The notes beneath the pieces were generated by a model, which saw only the letters and a program-made list of their open reading frames with translations, was not told the origin of the DNA and searched no databases. DNA of 64,000 bases from Comamonas avium (GTDB taxonomy: Bacteria > Pseudomonadota > Gammaproteobacteria > Burkholderiales > Burkholderiaceae_C): NCBI RefSeq assembly GCF_014836675.1, contig NZ_JACSQK010000001.1:304620-368619 (forward strand), given 5' to 3'. This document shows, one piece after another, positions 15,847 to 25,519 of the stretch (position 1 is the first letter of the stretch; every line of letters starts with the position of its first letter). Both the position numbers and the translations under genes were made by a program.

Positions 15847-17250
15847 TTATTGAAGTGCGGCCAGTTGCTGCACAAACTGCGCTTGCATGGGCTCTTCCAG
15901 GCAGCGCAAGTCCAGCCAGAGTGCATCGTCGTGCAAGCGGCCAATGACCGGGCGGGGCAGGGCACGCAGGCGCACTTCCAGCTGGGTCAGCTGGCGGCCA
16001 GCTTGCTTGCCGCTGGCTGGGTAAAGCTTCAGCCCAAAACTGGGTAGGTTCTCTACGGGCAGGGCGCCACTACCAATTTGGCTGTGCATTGCGGCAGGCT
16101 CTACCACCCACGTATCCCCCAGCACGGTTTGCAGCTGTGGTGCCAGGCTTTCGGCCTGGGCCTGCATTGCAGCTTGGGGGCGGGTGAACAGGCGCAGCGT
16201 GGTCAGACGTTCGGCCAGTTTTTCTGGGTGCAGGTACAGGCGCAGTGTGGGCTCCAGGGCGGCCAGCGTGAGTTTGCCCACGCGCAGGGCACGTTTCATG
16301 GGGTTCTTTTTGATCTGCGCAATCAATTCCTTGCGGCCTACGATGATGCCCGCCTGGGGGCCGCCCAGCAGTTTGTCGCCCGAGAAGGTGACAATGTCGG
16401 CCCCGGCATCCACCGTTTCTCGTACGGTCACTTCGTGGGGCAGGCCCCAGTGGCGCAGATCGACCAAAGTGCCGCTGCCCAGATCCACCATCATGTTCAG
16501 GCCGCGCTCATGGGCCATGGCTGTGACTTCAGCGTCTGAGACACTTTTGGTAAAGCCCATCACTGCGTAGTTGCTGGTGTGTACCTTCATCAGCAAGGCG
16601 GTGCGATCGCTGATGGCTTCTGCATAGTCTTTGGCGTGGGTGCGATTGGTGGTGCCCACTTCGAGCAGCTGGCACCCGGCACGTTTCATGATGTCGGGGA
16701 TGCGGAACGCACCGCCAATTTCCACCAGCTCGCCGCGTGAGACCACAACCTCTTTGCTTGGAGCCAGGGTGGACAGCGCCAGCAGCACGGCAGCAGCATT
16801 GTTGTTGACGATGGTGGCAGCCTCGGCGCCGGTCAGCTCGCAAATCAGGGCTTCAACCAGATCATCGCGGTCGCCACGGCCACCGGTTTCGAGGTCGTAT
16901 TCCAGGTTGGCAGGGTTGGTCAGTGCTTCGACCACTGCATCCACGGCCTCTTGAGGCAGCAGGGCACGGCCCAAATTGGTGTGCAGCACCGTACCCGTGA
17001 GGTTGAACACGCTTTTCAGGCGGGGGGCAAAACGCTCGGTCAAGCGGCTTTGTACGGCCTGGGTCAAAGCGTCAGCGCTGACTTGTCCGGCTTGCAGGCT
17101 GCCATCGAGCAGGTGGTGACGCAGGCCATCGAGCACATGCCGTACTGCATCGGTCGTGCTGGAGCGACCAAATTCAATCTGCAAGCCTTGCAAGACGGGG
17201 TGTTGGAGCAGTTTGTCAACCGAGGGAAGACGTGGGGCGGCAGTGTTCAA
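15847..17250 (-). CDS. selA: L-seryl-tRNA(Sec) selenium transferase SelA
   Basis: This PLP enzyme converts seryl-tRNA-Sec to selenocysteinyl-tRNA-Sec using selenophosphate. Motifs: [44 protein letters not shown], and the PLP-lysine region [14 protein letters not shown] place the start at the TTG at 17250 ([15 protein letters not shown]), preceded by GAGAG, which gives 467 aa against 463 in E. coli. The open frame continues to an ATG at 17316, but that extension is low complexity (KAAAAAFFY) and is encoded by the fdhE terminator hairpin. Use of TTG is therefore inferred from context. The Sec-cycle partner selD is not in the window. Confidence 0.95.
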   Translation of the reverse strand: MNTAAPRLPSVDKLLQHPVLQGLQIEFGRSSTTDAVRHVLDGLRHHLLDGSLQAGQVSADALTQAVQSRLTERFAPRLKSVFNLTGTVLHTNLGRALLPQEAVDAVVEALTNPANLEYDLETGGRGDRDDLVEALICELTGAEAATIVNNNAAAVLLALSTLAPSKEVVVSRGELVEIGGAFRIPDIMKRAGCQLLEVGTTNRTHAKDYAEAISDRTALLMKVHTSNYAVMGFTKSVSDAEVTAMAHERGLNMMVDLGSGTLVDLRHWGLPHEVTVRETVDAGADIVTFSGDKLLGGPQAGIIVGRKELIAQIKKNPMKRALRVGKLTLAALEPTLRLYLHPEKLAERLTTLRLFTRPQAAMQAQAESLAPQLQTVLGDTWVVEPAAMHSQIGSGALPVENLPSFGLKLYPASGKQAGRQLTQLEVRLRALPRPVIGRLHDDALWLDLRCLEEPMQAQFVQQLAALQ

Positions 17251-17270
17251 TGCAGCACTCTCAATGTGAA

Positions 17271-17302
17271 AACAATAAAAAAAGGCCGCCGCAGCGGCCT
17301 TT
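17271..17302 (-). terminator. Terminator between fdhE and selA
   Basis: On the minus strand AAAGGCCGC-TGCG-GCGGCCTTT is a perfect 9-bp stem followed by TTTTATTGTT. It ends fdhE transcription and lies inside the long open frame upstream of the true selA start, which helps fix that start. Confidence 0.88.
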
Positions 17303-17322
17303 CGGCAAGTGGGCACAAGTGC

Positions 17323-18297
17323 TTATTCTGCCGCAGGGTCAACCAGAGCTTCGTCTTGGTTTTCTGTCTGCTCTTGCGAGACAGCGACAAATAGCAAGGG
17401 GTTCGCACTGGCGCGCTTGAACGTGGTGCTTTCGCTCATCAGCAAATCCAGCATCAAGCTGGCCAAGTCGTCTGCCAATGGTTCTGCCATCGGGTCTTTT
17501 TCTTGATTGACGATTTTGCGGTAGGTGCCGCATTCATCACAGGTTTCTGCTGTGATAACGTCTTTGCTGCCCTCAATGGTCTGGTAGTGAATGCCTGCAG
17601 TGGACTCGCAGTGCGAGCACTTCACGCGCACCATATGCCACTCGGTACAGCAAGTGCTGCAGTGCAGGTAGCGGTGGCCGTTGGCCTTGCCGCCAATGCG
17701 CAGAACGCTGGCCACAGGTTCGCTGGCGCAAACAGGGCAGATGGAGGCCGGGTCGGTGTAAGGCACATCTGCTGCATTCAAGGCCGCTGCGCGCTTGGCG
17801 TAGGTGACCTGCAAAGCAGCCATGATGAAAGGTGCCATGCCAATGTGGCGGGCAGCGACTTCTTTTTCCAGCAGACGTTGAGCGATCTCATCGCGCTCTT
17901 CGTGGCTCAGTTCGCGCAAGGACTGAATCAAGGGCTGTAATGGCTCTGGCAGACCTTCGCTGCCTGCCAGGGTATCGAGCATGGCATTGAGTACTTGGTG
18001 CCATGCCGGATCGATGTGCTCAGCTGCAGGCAGCAAGGGCATGGAGTGCTGCTGTGCACGAGCCACGTCCGTTGTGTTCAGTGCTTGCAACTCTACTTTG
18101 GAGACAGCTGCATGCTGTGCATCCACAATTTTAGCTGCAAATTGCAGGTAATCGGCAATCGGATTGCCTTCGGAAAGCTGACGCAGTCGGGCTGCGCGCT
18201 CGGCAAACAGGCTGGCTACTTGAGGCAGCAGGATGCGAGGGAAGGAAGTCTTGTCCAGCGATTCAATTTCGCCGGGCTGAAGAATGCGTTGTTGCAT
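17323..18297 (-). CDS. fdhE: Formate dehydrogenase maturation protein FdhE
   Basis: This 324-aa cytoplasmic accessory protein is needed for activity of respiratory formate dehydrogenases. The C-terminal half has the paired metal-binding CxxC motifs: CPVCASEP, CSTCCTEWH, CSHCES and CDECGTYRK, a rubredoxin-like pattern that binds iron. The N-terminal helical part starts MQQRILQPGEIESLDKTSFP. It is the last gene of the fdh operon, 107 bases after the gamma-subunit gene with a strong hairpin between, and is followed by a terminator. Confidence 0.95.
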   Translation of the reverse strand: MQQRILQPGEIESLDKTSFPRILLPQVASLFAERAARLRQLSEGNPIADYLQFAAKIVDAQHAAVSKVELQALNTTDVARAQQHSMPLLPAAEHIDPAWHQVLNAMLDTLAGSEGLPEPLQPLIQSLRELSHEERDEIAQRLLEKEVAARHIGMAPFIMAALQVTYAKRAAALNAADVPYTDPASICPVCASEPVASVLRIGGKANGHRYLHCSTCCTEWHMVRVKCSHCESTAGIHYQTIEGSKDVITAETCDECGTYRKIVNQEKDPMAEPLADDLASLMLDLLMSESTTFKRASANPLLFVAVSQEQTENQDEALVDPAAE

Positions 18298-18320
18298 GAA
18301 AAGGGGTTCCCTAAATTGAA

Positions 18321-18355
18321 GCCGCCGGTACGCCCAGCATGGGCTGTACCGGCGG
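18321..18355 (-). promoter_or_regulatory. Strong intercistronic hairpin between fdoI and fdhE
   Basis: GCCGCCGGTAC pairs perfectly with GTACCGGCGGC, and an inner GCCCA/TGGGC stem extends it, so nearly all of the 35 bases are paired. No T-run follows on the minus strand, so it does not look like a normal terminator. It may protect the upstream mRNA or lower fdhE expression. Confidence 0.6.
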
Positions 18356-18404
18356 CAATCAACAAGCGTCTAAGTGACTTTTATTTCGCGGCCAAACCAG
18401 CGAC

Positions 18405-19031
18405 TTAGTCGTTGTCGCCGGTCATCTTGCGATACCAGCCGCGGTGGTGTTGCTTGGCCCAAGCACGTGTGACTGTGCCATACAACATTGCGCGAATGGT
18501 TCCACGGGTCCAAATAGCCGCGTAGACGTGCATGACGATCAGGCCAATCATCCATACTGCTGCAATAGCATGCAGGACGGATGCTGTGCGGACCAGGTCC
18601 ACAGGCAGGTTCCACCAAGCGCGCCACATCAGAAAACCGGTGATGGTGATCAATGCCATGCCAATGACCAGACCCCAGAACAACAGCTTTTGACCGCCGT
18701 TGTACTTGCCTTGTTCAGGCATGTCGTGGTCATCACCATCAATCATTTTGTTCACGTTCTTGAGCCACTCGATATCGCGAGGCTCAATCACGTTCAAGCG
18801 CCAGAAGCGGAACGCCATGATGATGAAGAACACAGCCATCACTACACCAATGTAGGGGTGCAGGATGCGGGTCCAGGGTCCGCCACCGAACAATTGAGTC
18901 AGTGGGAAGAACGCTGGATGAAAGAACGCCAAGCCAGACAGAGCCAGCAAGATGAAGCAAATGCCTACCACCCAGTGGTTGGCGCGCTCCGATGCGTTAT
19001 AGCGCACGAGGTCGCGTGGATTGCGTTTCAT
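18405..19031 (-). CDS. fdoI: Formate dehydrogenase gamma subunit, cytochrome b556
   Basis: This 208-aa membrane anchor with four hydrophobic helices has the signs of the FdnI/FdoI family: [20 protein letters not shown] with the first heme histidine, [20 protein letters not shown], and [20 protein letters not shown] near the end. It accepts electrons from the beta subunit and passes them to quinone in the inner membrane, holding two b-type hemes. Its start overlaps the beta-subunit stop by 4 bases. The length is close to the E. coli proteins (211-217 aa). Confidence 0.93.
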   Translation of the reverse strand: MKRNPRDLVRYNASERANHWVVGICFILLALSGLAFFHPAFFPLTQLFGGGPWTRILHPYIGVVMAVFFIIMAFRFWRLNVIEPRDIEWLKNVNKMIDGDDHDMPEQGKYNGGQKLLFWGLVIGMALITITGFLMWRAWWNLPVDLVRTASVLHAIAAVWMIGLIVMHVYAAIWTRGTIRAMLYGTVTRAWAKQHHRGWYRKMTGDND

Positions 19032-19957
19032 TGGCCGTTCTCCTTCTTGTCGGCTGCTGCATCCTTGCGGTCCATTTCATCTTCCAATTCTTTGGACACG
19101 TCGTTCGGGCCCTTGGTGATGTAATGGAACAGGCTGCCGACAGCGGCTGCGCCCAAAGCTGCCATGGCCAGAGGCTTGGCAACACCCTTCCACAGAGAAA
19201 CCATGGGGCTGATCTTGGGATCATCCGGCAGGCCCTTGTAGAGCGATGGCTTGTCAGCGTGGTGCAACACGTACATGACATGTGTACCGCCGACTGCAGC
19301 TGGGTCATACAAACCAGCATTGGCATAACCACGGTTTTGCAAATCGCCAATGCGGCGTTCTGCTTGCTCATGCATTGCTTTCTTGGTGCCAAACATGATG
19401 GCACCCGTTGGACAAGTCTTGACGCAAGCAGGCTCGCGGCCCACAGCCACGCGGTCAGAACACAAGGTGCACTTGTACGCCTTGTGGTCCTTCTTGGAGA
19501 TGCGTGGAATGTTGAACGGACAGCCTGTTATGCAGTAACCGCAACCCACACACTGGTCTTGTTGAAAGTCCACGATGCCGTTGGCGTACTGCACGATCGC
19601 ACCAGGCGATGGGCAGGCCTTCAGGCAACCGGGGTCTTCACAGTGCATACAGCCGTCCTTGCGGATCAGCCATTCCAGATTGCCTGTTGCTTCGTTTTCG
19701 TACTCGGCAAAGCGCATGACAGTCCAGGACTCGGCCGTGAGGTCGGTAGGATTGTCATAAACGCCAGCAGCCAAAGTGCCGACTTCGTCGCGCAGGTCGT
19801 TCCATTCCATGCACGCTGTTTGGCAAGCCTTGCAGCCAATGCATTTGGAGACGTCAATCAGCTTGGCCACTTCTCCACCATGCGCACCGCGTGCGCTGGG
19901 GGAAGGGGTAGTGGTCGCGGAGCGACGCTTGATATCGAGGGACATGGTTGAAGACAT
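19028..19957 (-). CDS. fdoH: Formate dehydrogenase beta subunit, four [4Fe-4S] clusters
   Basis: This 309-aa electron-transfer subunit has four ferredoxin-type cysteine groups: [50 protein letters not shown] and [21 protein letters not shown] single C-terminal membrane helix ([20 protein letters not shown]) anchors it, as in FdnH/FdoH. It carries electrons from the selenomolybdenum alpha subunit to the heme subunit. It follows the alpha gene by 13 bases and overlaps the gamma gene. Confidence 0.95.
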   Translation of the reverse strand: MSSTMSLDIKRRSATTTPSPSARGAHGGEVAKLIDVSKCIGCKACQTACMEWNDLRDEVGTLAAGVYDNPTDLTAESWTVMRFAEYENEATGNLEWLIRKDGCMHCEDPGCLKACPSPGAIVQYANGIVDFQQDQCVGCGYCITGCPFNIPRISKKDHKAYKCTLCSDRVAVGREPACVKTCPTGAIMFGTKKAMHEQAERRIGDLQNRGYANAGLYDPAAVGGTHVMYVLHHADKPSLYKGLPDDPKISPMVSLWKGVAKPLAMAALGAAAVGSLFHYITKGPNDVSKELEDEMDRKDAAADKKENGQ

Positions 19958-19970
19958 CAGCTATTTCTCC

Positions 19971-22900
19971 TTATGCCTTCTCGACCTTGACCAGGAAGGT
20001 CTTGGACTCAGGGGTGTAGCTGTTGCCGTCACCAATCGAGGCGGTCAGATTGTTCGCCAGGTAGCCCTTGCGTCCAGTTGACGAGAAGCCCCAGTGAATG
20101 GGCACACCCACGTGGTGGATGGTCTTGCCGTCAATCTGCATGGGCTTGATGCGCTTGGTAACTACAGCAGCGGCCTTTACAAAACCGCGTTTTGAGGAAA
20201 CCTTGACCTTCTGACCCGTCTCGATGCCCAGCTCCTTGGCCAGCGCTTCACCAATTTCGACAAACTGCTCAGGCTGAACAATGTTGTTCAACTGAACGTG
20301 CTTGGTCCAATAGTGGAAGTGCTCAGTCAGGCGGTAAGTGGTGCCTACGTGTGGGTACTCCTTTGGATCGCCTGCAGTGCCCTTGGTTGATTCCAAGATA
20401 CGTGCAGCAGGATTGATGACCGCCAGTTTGTTTTCTGGATACATCGGGTTGTAGCCCAATGGATTGTCAAACGCTTCGTAGTGCGTTGGGAACGGACCTT
20501 CGTTCATTCCCTTGCGAGCGAAGAAGCGGGCCACGCCTTCCGGATTCATCGTGAACGGGTTGCAGCTAGGCGGCAGTGTTGCACCAATGTCTGGTACGTC
20601 GGCGCCTGCCCACTTTGCACCATCCCACTTGACGAGCACGCGGTTCGGGTCGAAAGGCTTGCCTTGCGTGTCGCACGATGCACGGTTGTACAAAATGCGG
20701 CGGTTTGCAGGCCATGCCCATGCCCAGTTCAGCGTATTGCCGATGCCGGTTGGGTCGCTGTTGTCGCGGCGAGCCATCTGGTTGCCCGAAGACGTCCAGC
20801 AGCCCGACCAGACCCAGCATCCGCCCATGGTGGTGCCGTCTGCACGCATTTCACCAAAGCCTGCCAGCTGTTCACCCGCCTTGCGAATGACCTTGCCGTC
20901 AGCATCGGTCAAATCAACCAGTGCCTTGCCGTTGTATTCCTTGGCAATTTCCTCGGAAGTGGGGTGTGCAGCTTGCGCGTAAGGCCACCACAGGTTGACG
21001 ATGGGGTCGGGGAACTTGCCGCCGTCCGTTTCGTACAACTTTTTCATGCGCAGGTGCAGCCCGGACATGATGGCGATGTCAGTCTTTGCTTCACCAGGGG
21101 CATCAGCCGCTTTCCAGTGCCACTGCAGTACACGCGAAGAGCTCACTACTGCGCCATCTTCTTCGGCAAAGCAGGTGGTGGGCAAGCGGAATACTTCAGT
21201 CTGGATAGACGCGGTATCTACATCATTGAACTCGCCGTGGTTCTTCCAGAACTCGGAGGTTTCAGTGACCAGCGGGTCCATGATCACCAAGAACTTCAGC
21301 TTCTTCAAGCCTTCACGTACGTTGTTCGAGTTCGCCAGCGCAGCCAATGGGTTAAAGCCCTGGGCAATGTAACCATTGACCTTGCCTTGCACCATCATGT
21401 CTGTGATCTGCAGCATGTCGTACTGCTTGTCCAGCTTGGGCAGGTAATCGAACGCCCAGTTGTTTTCAGCAGTTGCAGCAGGGCCGAACCATGCCTTCAT
21501 CAGGTTGACGTGGAACTTGGGCGTGTTCTGCCAGAAGTTCATCTGACCCGGACGCAGCGTCTTGGGTGTGCGAGCACCGATGTACTTCTCGTACTCTTGT
21601 TCGCTTTCGTTGGGTAGCGTCAGGTAACCCGGCAACGAAGCAGACAAGATACCCAGGTCAGTCAGACCTTGGATGTTGGAGTGACCACGCAGCGCATTCA
21701 TACCGCCGCCAGCAACCCCAATGTTGCCGCACAGCAGCTGAATCATGGCGCCGGTACGCAGCATCTGTGCACCGGTGGTGTGCTGTGTCCAGCCCAGGGC
21801 GTACATGATGGTGGCGACACGGCCTGCTTCAGCAGTCGATGCAAACTTCTCCGCTACGTGCAGGAACTTTGCCTTGGGTGTACCGCAGATGCTTTCCACT
21901 TTTTCAGGTGTATAGCCTGCGTAGTGGCGTTTGAGCCACTGGTACACGCAGCGTGGGTGCTGCAGTGAAGGATCGACCTTTACAAAGCCGTCTTCACCCA
22001 TCTCGTAGTCCCACGACGATTTGTCGTAAGTACGAGTTTCGGGGTTGTAACCCGAGAAGATGCCTTCGTCGAACGCAAAGTCCTCACGCACGATAAACGA
22101 GAAGTCTGTGTAGTTCTTCACGTACTCGTGGTGGATCTTGTCGTTGGTCAACAAGTAATTAATGATGCCGCCGAGGAAAACGATGTCCGAACCCGAACGG
22201 ATAGGGGCATAGAAATCGGCAACCGAGGCAGAGCGGTTAAAGCGCGGGTCGACCACCATGAAGTGGGCACCGTTGTGCTCTTTCGCTTCTGTAACCCATT
22301 TGAATCCGCAAGGGTGTGCTTCTGCTGCGTTACCACCCATCACCAAGATGACATCAGCATTTTTGATGTCTTCCCAATGATTGGTCATGGCTCCACGGCC
22401 AAACGTCGGGGCAAGACCTGCCACCGTCGGGCCGTGTCAGACACGTGCTTGGTTATCGAGCGCCAGCAGACCCCAGGAACGGGCTACCTTGTGTGTGACG
22501 TAACCGGCTTCATTGCTGGAGGCCGAGGCGGCCAGCATGCCAGTGGTGAGCCAGCGGTTAACCGTCTGACCCTTTTCGTTCTTCTCAACGAAGTTGGCAT
22601 CGCGGTCATCTTTCAGATGCTTGGCGATGCGGTTCAGTGCTTCGTCCCAGGACATGCGCTTCCACTCATTGGAGCCTGGAGCGCGGTACTCGGGGTACTG
22701 AAGGCGGTGGGGACTGTGCACGAAGTCGAGCAGCGAAGCACCCTTGGGGCACAGTGTGCCGCGGTTGACAGGGTGATCGGGATCACCTTCAACGTGCATG
22801 ACGGACAGCTTGGCATTTTTCACGCCGTCGCTGTACGAATACATCAATAGACCACAACCGACCGAGCAGTACGTACATGTCTGCCGTGTAACGGTGGCTG

Positions 22901-23027
22901 CGGCCAGCTTGAACTGGCGAACTTCAGCTAGTGCAGCGGTGGGCGAGAAGCCCATCACTGCCAAGCTGGATGCCGCCAGACTCGAACCAGTCACTTTCAT
23001 GAACTGGCGTCTGGAGAATTGCACCAT
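19971..23027 (-). CDS. fdoG: Formate dehydrogenase-N/O alpha subunit, selenocysteine-containing (in-frame TGA)
   Basis: This is the molybdopterin formate dehydrogenase catalytic subunit. A standard gene finder splits it at a TGA (22437-22439), but the frame is continuous across it: DNQARV-U-HGPTVAGLAPTF, exactly where FdnG/FdoG have selenocysteine. With Sec at residue 197 the protein is 1018 aa (E. coli FdnG 1015 aa, Sec196). The N-terminus has a Tat signal (SRRQFMKVTGSSLAASSLAV) and a 4Fe-4S motif CTYCSVGCGLLMYS, so the enzyme faces the periplasm. A SECIS-like hairpin follows the TGA. It is the first gene of the operon; selA, selB and selC lie downstream. It oxidises formate to CO2 and feeds the quinone pool. 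Whether FdnG or FdoG is the closer relative cannot be told. Confidence 0.96.
22405..22439 (-). promoter_or_regulatory. Bacterial SECIS element with the Sec UGA codon
   Basis: The TGA is at 22437-22439. Starting 11 bases further, GGTGGCAGGTCTTGCCCC (22408-22425) folds with GGCA/TGCC pairing around AGGTCT. This resembles the apical AGGUCU of E. coli SECIS hairpins, with the GU and the adjacent bulged U that SelB reads. It lies in the coding sequence, as in other bacterial selenoproteins. Confidence 0.8.
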
Positions 23028-23395
23028 GGGGTTACCTTTTTTAAAACTTGACGCTTGTAGGCGGAATTCTAGTTATATGTCTCATACAAGACCCACTCAC
23101 CTGCCTTTATCCGATGGCAGTGGCTGGTGAATGTGTGCATATGTTTGCATGGATCAAGTTTGCATATAGATGGGCAAACCCTTGGGAGCGGGTAAGACAA
23201 CGTCTGAAATACAGCTGCTGCGCTTGCGGACAGCACAGTCAGACAAGAGCGGAGACAATTGCAGGCTGGTTATGAAGGTTCTCTGCAGCGCAGAGGGGTG
23301 TCGAGGCTCGACCAAGCTTTCTCTTGTCGTCCACACGGTTCTTGGATGCTTTGTTGAGCCTGAGCACCTTTTCTTTTTTGCACTGTTGAATTCTG
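23028..23395. other. Divergent promoter region of the fdh operon and mnmH
   Basis: These 368 bases separate the fdh operon from the divergent 2-selenouridine synthase gene, so promoters for both should be here. The fdoG start is preceded by AAGGTAACCCC, giving a usable ribosome site. I see no gene, no strong hairpin and no operator that I can name. Confidence 0.5.
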
Positions 23396-24463
23396 ATGTC
23401 CCACCGCCAACCCGTACGTGTCACTGAGATTGCACAGTACAGCGCCATCATTGATGCCCGCACACCTGCTGAATTTGAGCTGGACCACATTCCGGGGGCC
23501 ATCAATTGCCCTGTGTTGAGCAATGAAGAGCGGGCCATCATTGGCACTATCTATAAGCAGGTCAGTCCGTTTGAAGCCAAGCGTTTGGGCGCATCCATGG
23601 TGGCGGCCAACCTTGCTTTGCATTTGAAAGAGACATTTGCAGACAAGCCTGCCAACTGGAAACCATTGGTTTACTGCTGGCGAGGCGGCTTGCGCAGTGG
23701 TTCCATGGTGACTTGGCTACGCTTGGTAGGCTGGGATGCCCAGCAACTGGCTGGTGGCTACAAATCTTTTCGCCACCAAGTGGTCGAGCAAATTGATGCC
23801 ATCGTGCCGCAACTGCAGTTGCGTGTGCTGTGTGGTGCCACAGGAAGTGCCAAGACGAGTGTGTTGCTTGCGCTACAGCAGCAAGGTGCACAAGTGCTGG
23901 ATTTGGAGGGGCTTGCACGGCACAAAGGCTCGCTGCTGGGTTCTCTGCCTGGGGTTGCCCAGCCCAGCCAAAAGAATTTTGAGACGTTGCTGGCACAGCA
24001 AATGCAGGCGCTGGATTTGAGCCTGCCAGTTTATATCGAGGGGGAGAGCCCCAAAATTGGCCGAGTGGGGTTGCCTGTATTGCTGGTGCAGCACATGCGT
24101 CAGTCTCCGGTGGTCGAAATCAAGGCCACCCCCGAAGCGCGCTTGGCATATTTGCTGCGTGACTACGCATATCTGGGCGACGACGTGGATACTTTGTGCG
24201 AGCGCCTGGGCTTTCTCAAAGAAATTCAAGGCGGCGAAACCATTGCACGCTGGCAGCAGTGGGCGCAGGAAGGCAATCTGCCAGCCTTGTTTGAAGAGCT
24301 GATGCGATTGCACTATGACCCACAGTATGAGCGCTCGCAGTCCAAGCATTTTGAGCAGTGGAGTCAGCGACCGAGCATTGCTGCGAATGACCTGTCTGAA
24401 ACTTCTATCCAACAGCTCGCACAACGTATTGCTGGGTTAAATTCACCAGTATCTGTGACGTGA
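23396..24463 (+). CDS. mnmH: tRNA 2-selenouridine synthase MnmH (SelU/YbbB)
   Basis: This 355-aa enzyme replaces sulfur by selenium in 2-thiouridine at the wobble base of certain tRNAs, using selenophosphate. An N-terminal rhodanese domain (IIDARTPAEFELDHIPGAIN) carries the active cysteine, Cys94 in VYCWRGGLRSGSM. The C-terminal P-loop domain has GATGSAKTSVLLAL (about residue 147) and VLDLEGLARHKGSLLG. The P-loop has Ala where a Gly usually stands before the Lys. Its position beside the Sec operon fits a shared use of selenophosphate; selD must be elsewhere. Confidence 0.94.
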   Translation: MSHRQPVRVTEIAQYSAIIDARTPAEFELDHIPGAINCPVLSNEERAIIGTIYKQVSPFEAKRLGASMVAANLALHLKETFADKPANWKPLVYCWRGGLRSGSMVTWLRLVGWDAQQLAGGYKSFRHQVVEQIDAIVPQLQLRVLCGATGSAKTSVLLALQQQGAQVLDLEGLARHKGSLLGSLPGVAQPSQKNFETLLAQQMQALDLSLPVYIEGESPKIGRVGLPVLLVQHMRQSPVVEIKATPEARLAYLLRDYAYLGDDVDTLCERLGFLKEIQGGETIARWQQWAQEGNLPALFEELMRLHYDPQYERSQSKHFEQWSQRPSIAANDLSETSIQQLAQRIAGLNSPVSVT

Positions 24464-24493
24464 TGACTGATTTCTTCCAAGCAGGAGCACCGT

Positions 24494-25378
24494 ATGCCTG
24501 AACATGCATTTCCCCCCATCGATCGCATCCTTGCCAGAAAAGGCAGCTTGGGAGAGGGGATGGAGATTTCTCGTGCACTGCCCACACGCGGACGGCGCAT
24601 GGTCGGTGCTTGGTGCTTTCTTGACCATCTCGGGCCTATCGCTTTTGATGAAGGTCAGGGCATGCATGTGGGGGCGCACCCGCATACGCGCTTGCAAACC
24701 TTTACCTGGATGATTGAAGGGGAAGTCATGCACCGCGATAGCTTGGGCTCAGAACAAGTTGTGAGGCCGGGGCAGGTCAATTTGATGACGGCCGGCTATG
24801 GCATATCGCACACTGAAGATTCAGTGGCGCCCGGTGTACGCTTGCATGCTGCGCAGCTGTGGATTGCGCTGCCCCGTGCGGTGGCGGATCAACCCCCCGC
24901 TTTTTCGCACTACGCTGACGTGCCGCAGTGGCAAGAGCAAGGCTGCCAATGGTCGTTGATGGCCGGTAGCTATCGCGCTTACACGGCACCCACCGATTTG
25001 CACTCGCCCATGCTGGGTCTGGAAGTGCTGAGTGCACAAGGTGCTGATTTCGTACTGGAAATGCGCCCAGATTTTGAATACGGGCTGTTTGCACTGACAG
25101 GTGGCTTTGCCCTCGAAGGCGAAACTTATGGGGTTGATGAGTTGGCCTACATAGCGCCGGGGCGCGTGTTTTTGAATGTACAAGTGCCCGCTGGTACGCG
25201 TCTGCTGGTGATCGGAGGAACTCCGTTTACCGACCCTATCACCATGTGGTGGAACTTTGTGGGTGCAGATATGGCCAGTATTCGTACATACCGCGCTGCC
25301 TGGGAGGCGGGCGATGCACGTTTTGGCAGTGTGCCTGGTGGTGAGCACCGCCGTTTGTCCGCACCTGCCTTGCCTTAG
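24494..25378 (+). CDS. Pirin-family protein
   Basis: This 294-aa bicupin of the pirin family has the N-terminal metal site in FLDHLGPIAFDEGQGMHVGA, HPHTRLQTFTWMIEGEVMHR and a conserved GQVNLMTAGYGISHTED. The C-terminal cupin ends in TRLLVIGGTPFTDPITMWWN. Some pirins are quercetin dioxygenases or iron-dependent regulators; the function here is not known. The start at 24494 is preceded by AGCAGGAGCACC, a good ribosome site, 30 bases after mnmH, so cotranscription is possible. Confidence 0.88.
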   Translation: MPEHAFPPIDRILARKGSLGEGMEISRALPTRGRRMVGAWCFLDHLGPIAFDEGQGMHVGAHPHTRLQTFTWMIEGEVMHRDSLGSEQVVRPGQVNLMTAGYGISHTEDSVAPGVRLHAAQLWIALPRAVADQPPAFSHYADVPQWQEQGCQWSLMAGSYRAYTAPTDLHSPMLGLEVLSAQGADFVLEMRPDFEYGLFALTGGFALEGETYGVDELAYIAPGRVFLNVQVPAGTRLLVIGGTPFTDPITMWWNFVGADMASIRTYRAAWEAGDARFGSVPGGEHRRLSAPALP

Positions 25379-25519
25379 TCATACCAAGCTCTACTAAGAG
25401 CCTGCCTTTGACAGGCAGTGGCAGCGCTTCGTGGTAGAGGCCGCATACCCCTGCTGCGTTGATTTGATGAGGTTTGAAATAGATCTTTGTAAGCCATTTG
25501 GACGGGGAGAATTTCTTCA

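Noticed and set aside
20481..21617. A 378-codon frame antisense to fdoG
   Set aside because: It is antisense to the formate dehydrogenase alpha subunit and has no recognisable domain.
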